Shown piece by piece: positions 23,501 through 35,600 of a stretch of 64,000 nt of DNA. The position numbers and the translations under genes are program-made. The notes beneath the pieces are model-generated. The model was not told the DNA's origin, did not search any database, and saw only the letters and a list, made by a program, of their open reading frames with translations. Location of the stretch: contig OY292275.1 in assembly GCA_958496175.1 (NCBI GenBank), positions 16,244,001-16,308,000 on the forward strand, given 5' to 3'. The stretch comes from Sisyra terminalis. Its lineage: Eukaryota; Arthropoda; Insecta; Neuroptera; Sisyridae. Each line of letters starts with the position of its first letter. Position 1 is the stretch's first letter.

Positions 23501-26321
23501 CAAGTTAAGTTTCGAACGCAAGAAATTCGAAATTCGCACGGGTCATGAAAAACTTACTCTTTACACAACAAGCGATGAAAAAAGTAAACTTTTATTGGCT
23601 CTTTGTCGAGATACGCATCAGTTTTCAATGGCCATGGCTCCACGTTTGAACGAAGCACGCAAAGAAGTGGAAAAACAGAGATTCTGTTTTCGAGATTGTT
23701 ACTCTTATTCTCGAATACCACGACAAAGTTCACGACCTGATCAACGCATTTCTGTAATATCGAATACATCGTCCAACACGACTTCTGGTATTGTCAGTGA
23801 TCGAGTCCATTCTGAAGATGAACTAGAAATATTAATCACGTGCCCGCCAGCACCATCTACAGAAAGTCTTGCTCTTGCCCACTTAATGGATGCTAACTTA
23901 AGTCGTCAATCATCGTCGCGATCATCCAGGAATGAGGAAAATACTGTAACTTCACTAGCTGATACAATAGACCATATGACCTCATTAAAATTAACACCGA
24001 AAAACGTTTCTTCGTCGTCGTCGTCCAGCAGTTTAGGTAGCGACAGCAATCAAGAATTAAAAAGCTCGTCAAACACAGATCATACAGAAGCTGATGTTTC
24101 ACAAAAAAATAATATCAAACTTGCTGGATCCCAGTGTTCGTCTAGTTGTAGTACTGTCGTGATCAGTGGCACGCGTAAAATCAATCGAAGAACCTCAACA
24201 ACAAGTAGTCTCGAATTAGGCTACAGTCATACAGCTCAAAATTCAACGGTCAGCGATGCCACTTGTTTGGAATTGGACATCCGTGAGACTTCCTCCGGTG
24301 TCTTTACAACGACAAGTAAAGACAATACCGTCTCAAGCCAAACGAGTGGAGTTCACACAATGACTAGCGAAGCTGCCGATTCTAGTATTGACCAACAAAG
24401 TATATCTGCCTCAAATTTAAATACGGATACAGAAAGAACAGATTCATTTCCAACATCACCTGAACTTGAGGGAATTGATGTACCGGATAGTGTGGACTTA
24501 TATCGAGACCGTTCTAATTCGATTCTAAGTAATACAGATTCGTTTCGTGGAGATGGAAGTGACCCAACTGAAAATAAGCAGGCGCTATCAGCTGAGGAAC
24601 TTTCAGATTTGATTGTGGGACGTGGTGTTTATCCTTCGCATCAAACCGTTAGCCATACGTTAGATTCAGATTCAGACTATGTAACCATATCTTCAAGTTG
24701 CCAAGGTTTTCCGCCTATTCCTCCAAAACGAACCGATAGTAATAAATTTATTACACCGGGATATTCGCTACTGGGGTGTACTGAACCGAAACGTTCTGAT
24801 CCACCTCCTTATACAGCACCGCATGAGAATCTTAGTTGGTTTTCGTTTGGTTCACCAAATCAGTCGTTGATCGACTATACAGAATCGTCTTATCCAAGTA
24901 GCAGTGATATTTCGTTATCAATTCGTGGTGGTCCTCCTCCATATCCATACGGAAGAGTCGCAAGTTCAGCCTCGTCAGATGTACAAAGTTCTTTATATTC
25001 GCCGCCCTTGTATCCAGAACAAGTGACTTTAGCTCACAAATATGGAAGCCATCACACGTTGGATAACGTCCCGTTAACATCTCCAGCAGTGACGACTACT
25101 TCATTGCCAACACCTCCGCCTATACCTCCAAAACATTCTCTTTCATATTCACTTCATAATTCTACACCGTCAATGTCTTCGTATGACAGTCTTAAATTTT
25201 TAACTGCGTCTAATAGTTACTTAGATGTTAATTCTACCACTAGCAATAGACCCAACGTTTTGTTACCGTATACATTTTTACCGCCGCCACCACCTCAAGT
25301 ACATCGCCAACCACCACCTCCACCTCCTGGTATTGCAACCGTATATACGAAACAACTATCACAGTCACAAATTGAACAATACCAGCAACAAATGCACAGT
25401 GATGTCGATTTTGTTGTGTTTCCGTTAAAAGAACCAGCACTTAGCCAACAAGAATATTTAGATGCTAAACATGGCTCGTTCTTGGCGTCTTTAGCTCACC
25501 ATAACATTCCCTCTCCTCCTCGCACTGCCGTAAAACCGTTAATTTATCGATCTACTCCTTATTTAAATATGCCGTTAACTCCTCAAAAAACTACTCGATA
25601 TGCATCCTCACATAACTTAATTGATGATCCCATAGCTATTAACTCCTTGACAAACCCTCAATCGCTCAAACGATATTCCTTGATTTTAGCAGAAGATAGT
25701 ATCCCGAGCTCTCTAAATAAACCAAAATTTCGTGTATTACCTCCTCCTAGACCGCCAAGTCTACCGAAAAAGAATAAAGATTTGAAACCGGTGCGAGCGA
25801 CTACTGTAGCCTCAAGTACAACAGCATCTTTATCGAACGTTTCGAAATCGATAAAATTGAATCAGAATGTAAATGGTGACGGTCATAATCCTGCGAGTAA
25901 TGGAAATGGTGTCGGTGGCGGCGGTGGTGGTGTCATTGATATTCGGACATTGCGGGAAAAGAGCAAAAATCTTGATTTGCCATTAATATCGGCGTTGTGT
26001 AACGACCGATCATTATTGAAGCAAACGAAGGCGTTTGTCATGCCGAAACATCCCAAGTGTGATAGTTCTCCAAAAGTGCCATTGAATGCAGCTAAATTAA
26101 AATATCCTGTATCAGGATTGAGTAGCACTCAAATAACGAAAATATCACGCAAAACGTTGGCCAGCCATCGACATCCTAGTGACAAATTACCAGAAATTCC
26201 ACGTGCCGCCCCAAACAATTATGTCGTGACGGAAACACGTGGAAAGCCCCACAATCACATACGCAAATCGTCACTAGGCCAATCGCGATCTTCGCAAGAG
26301 ATCACACAACTAGGTAGCTAA
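20594..26321 (+). CDS. ex: Expanded, FERM-domain Hippo-pathway scaffold
   Basis: Exons: 20,594-20,782; 20,847-20,946; 21,009-21,088; 22,980-26,321 (stop TAA), giving 1,236 aa. The start was chosen because MRGAGLCTVSAPL matches the N-terminus of Drosophila Expanded (recalled); a GTG nine bases upstream was ignored. Residues ~1-400 form the FERM domain, with the hallmark stretches SRVKEVYTQTCLHF, DLFGLALICDGEY, KSWRSSHTHGLDANGRP and a PH-like F3 lobe near GSILLAVCAHGVKVYP. A TSGIVS motif (residues 391-396) matches the Slimb/beta-TrCP degron known in Drosophila Expanded. Three WW-binding motifs follow, PPPY at 731 and 775 and PPLY at 798, the type that binds Yorkie/YAP. PPIPPK motifs and polyproline runs suggest SH3 partners. 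The family acts at the apical cell cortex with Merlin and Kibra, restrains Yorkie, and is itself a Yorkie target. The rest is serine-rich and probably disordered. The large last exon encodes 90% of the protein. Confidence 0.96.
21979..22041. other. Hairpin in ex intron 3
   Basis: TACTTCAT....CGTCATTCC on the left pairs with GGAATGACG..ATGAAGTA on the right, giving a ~20-bp stem with a small asymmetric bulge and a loop of about 20 nt. It carries a CATTCC/GGAATG pair. It could be a MITE relic or a structured intronic element; no target duplication was seen. Confidence 0.45.
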
Positions 26322-26346
26322 TTAATTTAATGAAATTAATTAAAAA

Positions 26347-26352
26347 AATAAA
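26347..26352 (+). terminator. ex: Likely polyadenylation signal of ex (AATAAA)
   Basis: AATAAA lies 26 nt after the ex stop codon, in an AT-rich tract. It is the first canonical hexamer after the stop; later ones could also be used. Confidence 0.45.
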
Positions 26353-26591
26353 TATTGTAATTATTAATTATAACAATTAAGATTTATATAAAATTAATCG
26401 TTGAAAAAAGAATTTAGCCAGAATTTTTTTAAAAAACATTCTTTTTTTCATATATCTGAAAAGACATTTAAAAAAAAATCGAATTCCAACTTATTATTAT
26501 ATTTTAATGTACTACTTTTCTATTTTAGATTTAAGAAAAATATTTGTCAGAAAATATAAAATCTATAAATAATATAAATTTTAAATACTGT

Positions 26592-26597
26592 TTTATT
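26592..26597 (-). terminator. Likely polyadenylation signal of AOX copy A (AATAAA on minus strand)
   Basis: TTTATT on the plus strand reads AATAAA on the minus strand, about 48 nt beyond the AOX copy A stop codon. The two convergent genes leave at most 323 bp for both 3' ends. Confidence 0.4.
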
Positions 26598-26644
26598 AAT
26601 ACAAATTCTCAAAATCCCATCACCAGATTTTTAAAATTTCGAAG

Positions 26645-29600
26645 TTATTCAAGCTTTAGTTGCTGATAAGTCGACAAAGAGTTAAGGATAATATTATCAA
26701 CTGAAGTTGGACCATCTAAAAGAAAATATTTTTACATATCGGAATATTACTTTATCTTCATCTTAAAATCCTTACCCACAGGATACCAAGGATCAGCTTT
26801 AGGATCACTATCAAGACGAGCTGACGCTAATGCTTGACGAATTGCCAATGCTACTCCAATGCTCATGCATAATGGAGGTTCACCAGTAGCTACCGAATAA
26901 TAACAATGTAAAATCAAATTTCTATTTAAAAGCAGCTTCATTTACCTTTTGAACGCAAAACGCCGGATGGATTTGGAGCGTTTTTGCGGAATTCAATATT
27001 CCATTCAATTGGAATATCTTTCATGCCAGGAGGTGAATAGTTCCAAGTTCGGTCGGTTAAAAGAAGACCATTTTTGTCATACTCTAATCTCTCGTGTAAC
27101 CAATATCCAACTCCCATTATAAAAGCACCTTCCACTTGTCCTATATCAACTTCAGGACTCATACTTTCGCCAGTGTCTTCCAATAAATCAACTCTAATGA
27201 TTTGATGTTGTCCAGTTAATATATCTACTTCAACCTCAGTTAAAGCAACACCGTAAATATCATAATTTTTCACATTATCTGCAGGCGTAAATCTTTAAAA
27301 AATATAAAAATAATAAGTACGTTTATATCAAATTTGTTGTACAAAACTTATCTGTTACCCAACATAAGAACACGCGACAAATAAATGCGATTTATAAATA
27401 CTTAATAATTTTAAGTTTTGGAGTACACATTTCTTAGGCGGCGGGTTCAAGAAAACCGGGATCTTCGATTTTAAAATGATTATATTATGTAATTAATTTA
27501 GTTCTTAGAAAATATTTTGTGATTAACTCCATGTTTAAATGTCGCGTGTTTTCATATCGGTACACCATTTTGTTTTACTACAATAAAGCCTCTACTTAAA
27601 CAAATACATACTGGGCAGAAGCCATAAGATCGATATTCAAAATTCTTGCGGCAGCTATTAGCTTTGGCCAGGAATCATTTTTTTCCTTTTCTCGAACAGG
27701 CTTTAGTCTTTCATTCAATATTTCACAGGCTTTTATTGCAGCCTGCAAATGAAATATTAATATCTAATGCTTTTTTTAAAAACAGAGACAATTTACCAAA
27801 CAACAAGATTCACTTCCAACACTTCCACCTGTGACCATATTGTTTGGAGCTGTTAAGACATTGCTTGGTTTTACGGATACAAACTTTAAATCAATTCCCA
27901 ATGAATAAGCCACAACTTGGGCAACTTTTGTGTTTATGCCTTGTCCCATTTCAATACCACCGTGAGTAACAACCACTGTCCCATCTCCCGCATAAGCCGA
28001 AATAAGGACATGAAAGTTTCCAAAGTATTGAAATTCGTAATCCATCAATGTGGTAGTAAGACCACGCTTTTTCCATCGATTATTCTAAAATTAAGGTACA
28101 GTTTAAGTAAAGTGACTTTCAACAGCTGAAATTTAAAATATTCTCTCATTTTAATAATCTTCATGAATTCGTTGTATAAAAATTATATTAACTTAATCTT
28201 GATATTTTTAATAAAAACCACTACAATTAAATACTTTAAATTATATAAACGTAATATACCTTATTGAACTCTTGAACATCTTTCAATCGATTATCATAAT
28301 CGTGTTTCTTTCTAAAATCATCTGTTAGACCTTTCAAAGGATACTGCGAATCACTCTTCAAATTTTGGTATTTCACTTGAGCCGAATCAACATTTAATTC
28401 AATTGCAATATGTTCCATTATACTTTCAATCATTCCAACACCTTCGCAAGAACCTGAAATAATGAAAAATAATAATACAGAGTTTGAAAATAAATACTCC
28501 AAATAAATCTCGTACCTGGAGCTCGAGCATATGTATTTGCTGCTAAATCAGTAGCAACTCCGTATCCATTTATTTGCCAAGTATCAGAATTATAACAATT
28601 TTGCACGGTATCTACTGTAGCACCTGCAATCGGTTCATTTTTACCAAGTCCGTTATTTTCATAGAAATTTAAATCCATGTATTGAATTTTTCCATCACTA
28701 TTAACTCCTACTTCATAGTCACATGAACAAGGAAGACGTTTTCCAATTGCTTGCATATTATTTTCCAGCAACATTCTTAGCAAAACAGGCTTGTTGTATT
28801 TATGAGAAGCAATAGCGCAAGCACAGGATATTAATGTTGCTCGTGAAATTTTACTGCCATATCCTCCTCCTAAACGACGCACTTGCAAATTGATCAAATG
28901 TTGTGGTATTTTTGTACATCCACTAATAGCAATTTGAGTCACATCCATCCATTGTGATGAAGGATAAACATCCATGCCATCTTCAACTGGAACACATACG
29001 CAAGATTGAGTTTCCATTGTATAATGATATTGAGCACCTATATCGAATGTGCCCTTGATTGTTTTTTTAATATCGTTTCCCTTAGATTTACGTTCCTTAG
29101 ATTTTTCCAGTTTAATTCGGGGGTTGTTGGGGATTTTTAATGCGTCACGAATGTTATAAATGATCGGTGGATCAACGTTAGGACCTGGAAGTTCATATTC
29201 AACAGAAACCATTTTTGCAGCCAAAGTAGCGATATCTTCATTAATGGCAACTATAATCCCTAAAGGTTGGCCATTATATAATACTTCTCCGGAGCAGAAA
29301 ATTTCCTCGTTACTGGGAAATCCGGCATTCAAAGGAGTGAACGTATTTGGACCAGGAATATCTTTAGCGCTTAAGAATCCAATTACTCCAGATATTTTCT
29401 AAAAAACCAAAACTTTTTAGAGCAGCACTACTACCGATTGCAATGAATTACCATGGCGTTATCGGTATTGATATTTTTAATTTTTGATCTTGGTTGAGTA
29501 TTTGCTAGAACAAATCGAGCGAATAAAAATCCAGCACTATTTGTGTCGTGGTCTATCACATATTTTGCTTCACCAGAACATTGAACTTGGGCTTCAATTT

Positions 29601-32600
29601 TTGGAATTGGTTTAGTTAAGGGATATGTTTTTTCTTGAGTTTGATAGTCATGTGAGGCTTTAGAAACCGGTCGTTCTTGGATATAGGCTCCACTTCGATA
29701 AACTTGATTTATGAGGGATTCGGGTGCTGAAACTAGTATGAATTTGTAGAACAATTGCATTGCTAACTTTTTGCGGGATTCAGGAGACGGTTCTGGAGGA
29801 TTTTCAACTACGTTTAATTCGCTGTCAAGAATTGCGTACGCTTGTTGTAAAGTACTATCGTTGAATAATGGTTGATTCTTCAAAAATGTTTCGGTTTTTT
29901 CGGCATGAATGAAGTTGGGATTGATATTTCCATAAACGATTTGAGCTGATTTTACTTTTGTAACTGATTCATCCATTTCAAAAAGAAATCCGGCGTTTAC
30001 TATTGCGCGAACATTCTGGGCTCGTTCCATTATCTATAATAGTCAATAAATTTATTAATTTTGTAGTTGCTGTTAGTTGTTAATGTTGTTTGTTACTTTA
30101 TAAGATCGGAAAATATAATCTCCTAAAAGGGGATAGAATATTATTTTTACAATAACTCGACCATTCATATCTAATTTTAAAAATTCTGATGGACGAATTT
30201 CAAGTGGATCACCCCCATTTTTACTCACTAAAAGCAGAAAAAATATTTTTTATACAATGTTATATCTTTTAAATTATTATGATTTCTTACTAATTCTTAA
30301 TTTTGCTCCAAACGTTTCTAATGTTAAAAATATATCCGATTGGAATTCATTATGTTTGTGTTTCAAATATAGATTTCCAGCCATAGTCCCAATCTGCAAT
30401 ACAAAAAAAAAATGAATGACTTTTTTCCTAATACATTCCTGTAAGAGTTGCAGGTTTTGAAAATTAATTGGCAATTACAAAATGACGAAAGAATGATTAA
30501 TGAAAAATAAATTTACATTTCGAACAGGAACATTTGCTACCAAATCCCAATGATCAGCAATCGTTTTTAAATACTCAAAGCTCAAATTTTTTTCAGCAGT
30601 TTTATGCATAAGATCCATCGTTTCACTTAAAGTCATATTGGCCCCTAATATTAAGTTGTTGTTCATCGTGTATTCCCTTAAATCAGGCACAGAAGTAATA
30701 TCAATAAATACTGAAATACTTGAACTTCTTCGATAAACCCCTGAAAACATTTAAAAATATTAATCAATATTTTTTTAAAGAAATTCTAAAGAGTACTAAC
30801 CATTGGCAGTATTTCCTCCAACCAACATGTACTCAGCATCTTGAATTTGTTTCAACACTTCAAACAACTGATCCAATGTGAAAACTTGAAACCATTTTTC
30901 AAAGCCTAAATCGAGCCAACGAACTTCGTTCGTTTCACATTGCCCATTTTTTTGGCAGAGTTTTGCACACTTTTTGTCAGGATTTTTTGTACATGGCTTC
31001 ACGTCCTCAATATCGCTAATTTTTTCTAGAATGTGATCTTGTACATCGATTGCCAGACTTTTGAAAGCATCAGCTATGGGCCGATATCCAGTACATCGAC
31101 ATATGTTTCCTCCAAAAGAGTTTTCGATTTGCTCGCTACTCAAAGCACTGTTGTGGGATTCATACAAAGCATACATATTCATCACCATTCCAGGAGAACA
31201 AAATCCACATTGAGTTCCGTTAAATTGAGCAAGGCGGGACTGGATCATGTTATATCCATCTTTTTGGTCGCCTAGTCCTTCAACTGTGGTGATGTTCCAT
31301 TTATCACACATTAATACTGTTACTAAACACTAAAAGAAATAGTTAAGAGGTGTTTAAATACGTTTGTTGATATACAAACTGAGTTGACTGCAACGTGGAC
31401 ATCTTCCTTGGTCACCGGATGTTTGAATTTGGCTGAAACTATACAACTTCCACAACCTCCTTCCAAACACATTTGCTTGGTTCCTTTAAGCTGAGCATGG
31501 TTACGGATGTAAGTATTAAGGGACGTAGTAGTTGTTATATTGGTTCCATCCGGAACAACTAAAATTTGATTTGTCATTTAGTTTTTCAAACAAATTCCAC
31601 GTGCAAACTGTAATTTTTGGCTTATACAACGCAAAAGTTTGTAAGTATAAACTATTAAGAGCCTTTAGTTCCACATTTCATTATTGGAAAATAGTTTATA
31701 GAAGCATTTCAATTTTAAATAACGTGATAAAATAAAAAATGAGAAAGTTAAAAATCCCCCAGCTAGGATCAGTTTGTGGCCAAAAAAGAACAAAAAATTT
31801 TTTAGTGAAAAATCATGCTACTGCCAGAAATATGGCAAAAAGTATTAAACCAGAATGGCCAATATATAATTTAATAAACTTTTTATTCAGTATTCGAAAA
31901 TTATATTTCATTTTCTAACGAAGAACCTAGTATATTAAAATTCAATAATAGGTCATTAATTTGGATTTTAATTACACCGAAAAATCCTCAATAAGTGAAA
32001 AGGAGGATAAATCATGTCTCTATAGACATTTTTAATTTGGAAATTCGAAATAATAAGGCTAGTAATTTTAATAGTTATGGTATTTTCCTATAATTATTAT
32101 AATGCAAGTTACTTTCTATCGCTGTATAATATTATATCAAAGTCCAGGCTTTCATGCATCTGTATGCAACAGAAGTCTAGCCTGCATGGGTAATTAAGTT
32201 CTACAATTTTTTGTATAAAAATTAAACTAATTATTTTTTCAATGTTGAAGTAAAAAACAATATTCAAACACTGTTATCATATTGCTTACGAATGCGTCAA
32301 AGCCTTGGCTTACAATTCCAAAGTGTTTAAAATTTGCTGTACATCCGATTTAAACGCAAAAAAGACTTACATCTTGTAACTGCTTTAAGTACTATTTCAA
32401 TAGTGAGCCATTTATCATTTTGAGTCTAAATAAATTAATATATATTTAGGTTTCAAAATTAGGGCTATATTTTACTGTTTCTGTCTTTATAATTGCCAAG
32501 CTTTTTGTAGTTTAATCTAAGGACTTTATTTTTTGATATATTGTATTTAAAAACACTTAGAACGAATTAAGATGGGGAAAATTCCTCTTTATAAACAACC

Positions 32601-35600
32601 TTGGGGTTTTTGTTGAGTTTTAATAGTAAATTAAATACAGTGAAGTCTGTATAACTGGAATCTCAAGGAACCTAGATTTGTTATCACTTATAAAGGCTTT
32701 TCATTTACCTAGTTTCCCAAAGAAGTAGATTTGAAATGACAGTTGTTTTATTTATAGGGGGTCAAGGAAGCACGTACGGAAGATATTGAAAATTATCTCG
32801 GGCTATTGCGCTACAAAGCCTCAATTTGCAAGGTCAACACCGAAAAATCTAAGAAATTAAATCTGTTATCCCTTATGTTAATGATCGGTTACCCTGGTGT
32901 CCATCGCGATGTATACCTAAGCATGAAAAATTAAAAAAAATAAATTGCGTTTTAAGCTCCTGAATCGTTGTTTTTAAATTCAAAAGTAAGCTAATTGTAG
33001 GTGCACTTAGTTTTTATTTCATTTTTTTAAAATTAGCAGAAACCTCAGCTATCGCTAATTAGCAAGCATAGAAAATAAATTGAAAATGGTTTGTATAAAA
33101 GCATGCAAATTAAATTTTATTTTAAAAAAAGGAATATACTAATACCGTATTTATTTTTTTAATAATCAATAACATTAATCATAACATTTAAGACATTGTG
33201 TTATATTAATTGAATACTCATTGCAAAGTGGCGGTCGATAGTTGTGAAAGCTCTTGTGCGATTTTCATGGTCTTCCTATTGGTAATATCATGCACCTAGG
33301 GTAGGATTCTATGACTTTTTTCTCCCAGTTTTATCTAGCTGAACCACTGGACCCAAATTTGGTTCGGCAGTTTCTAGTTCACAACCTAAGATACTTTCAA
33401 TGGTATTCTTTGTACTACTGTAAGTAGCGCATCACTTGAGGATTCTCTAGGCGTAATTCAATCATTGGCAGTGGCAATGTTCTTCACTCAATTTACGCAG
33501 AAATTGATGACGTTCTATGTTTTTTTGGTAATCATTTTATTGTTTTCGTGAAAAATTAAATATGATGCGTGTGAAGAAAAGCCCAGCATGTTGAAGAACA
33601 TTTCCATTGGCCATCTTGAAGATCGCCGTTGGCTTGTTGCGATACTTCCAAATCATTTGATAATTATCAACGCTAGTTTCAGATATCGACATATTATATA
33701 AATAGTCGATAATTATTCATAATAAAAAAAAGAAAAGTTTTTTGAACTAAAAAAATTTTTTAACATTAACGTTTGTGGATCCCAGGTACCCGGTTGCTAA
33801 AAAAACGTCGGTTAAATCGATCATTAACATAAGAGTTAAAAGGATTTGAAAATGTCCAATAACAAAGAGCTTTCAATGCAAAATAACTACTAAGATCTTT
33901 AGCAATTCTAGTTTCAATAAAAACCTATGTTCGAGAAATATCGAAAATTTATTTGAATCGAAGATCCAACCTAACACCTACCGGTTTCGGTGCGACCACC
34001 TTGACCACTCGGTCACCAGTAGGCTTCATAGTAATTATCAATAGCAGATTTTGCCATATCTAGGACCCCCTTAATCAAGATTCACTGTACTACCAATCTT
34101 AATTTCTAATGGACTTAAATCTTAAATATAATCTTCATATTTACCATTATAAACGACATCATTAATCGTGAAGGTGACACTTAATGTTCTGCAATAAAAA
34201 AAAGTAAATTAATATCAAAATAAAAGGTTATATGAAGAACATGTATTTTCTATTTCCCTTTAACTTTGTAAATAGACAAGTGGCAAAATTAAAATATTTA
34301 TCTGATATAGACACAATAGAAACTTAATGAAGGTCAAATAATAGTTAATTACACTATTCAATAGATTATTTTCATTTATTTTCATTTATTTTCATTTTAT
34401 TTCAAATACAATGTAAAAAATGCATATTTAATATAGTTTATATATTTTTACATTAAACCGTGATTAATGGTGTTAAAACTAAAAAATAGTTTTTAGAAAA
34501 CCAATTTGAAGAACATAAAGGAAGTCTTATATAAATAGAGGTTTATAATTGAAATGACGTCATTACAAGTACAGTAATGTAAAAATTAAGAAAATTATTA
34601 TGTTATATATGAGGAGTTTATAATTAATTGTCATTATGTTATTGTAAGTGATGCTATATGCAATTGTGTTTGTCATTTGAAGAACTTCGTTGATAAAAAT
34701 ACGATAAGGAATGGAATGGATATTTGTTTAACAGCTCTATGCAACAACGTGCTGTATTTGAGTTTCAAGAATACCATTACGATAATTTTCAAGCAATTAT
34801 TAAACGGAGAGAAACTTTTCATGTGACTGACAATGATTCATTTTCGTATCTAATGAAAAATTAACCATTATTTTAGAAACTTTCAATTATAAACTAGTTT
34901 TTGAATGGAAAAGATTCCATGGTTTGAATGAAGTAATAAAAAAATTGATTTCATTTTTGGAACAAAATAATTATAGTGTCCGATTAATATCGGTGAAGAT
35001 ATAAAAATAGAGTATGACGTAGTTAATGAAAAATTAAGATTTGGATATCTTTTTTTTCATAATTTTACGAAATATATTGTTCTCTGTGTCAGTAGGTATA
35101 TTGTAAGAAATTTACAATTTATAATCAAATAATCATGAAAAATATTGAAAATGAAATCAAAAGTTTGCTTTGTAAGTCATTTTTTTTTTAGGTAGGTAGA
35201 TTTTTTAGGGTTTCGTAGTCAAATAGTAAAACCAAAATCCTTATAATTTCATCCTGATTGTCCCTTTGTTCATATATCTATTAGCTATTTTGCTTTCGAA
35301 TATATTGACTCTTTATATGCAGCTGAAAGTTGAAAAAAATGGATTTCATGAAAAAACTATATATCTACAATGGCTTACTAGGCTTTACAATGGTGTAGAA
35401 AAATTACGAAAAAATAGGGGTGGATAGGAAGTCCTAGGCATCACTTTAGTGCATTCGGACCATTTTTAAGAAGTTTGAATTATTCACTTACCCTTAATCC
35501 TATACAATTTGCAACAAGATAACTAAAATTTCCCGGAAGGGATGGTTAAAATTATAGAATAGTTGATATTCTGTTCATGATTCGTACTATAATGGTGAAA

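Larger units (their letters stand above)
31559..34144 (-). other. Intron 2 of AOX copy A
   Basis: This 2.6 kb intron has a GTAAAT donor at 34,144 and an AAATTTTAG acceptor. It is occupied largely by the pogo-like element and a SINE copy listed separately. The remainder (31.56-32.64 kb) is AT-rich with a small hairpin at 32,145-32,184 (CAGGCT/AGCCTG) and nothing else recognisable. Confidence 0.7.
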
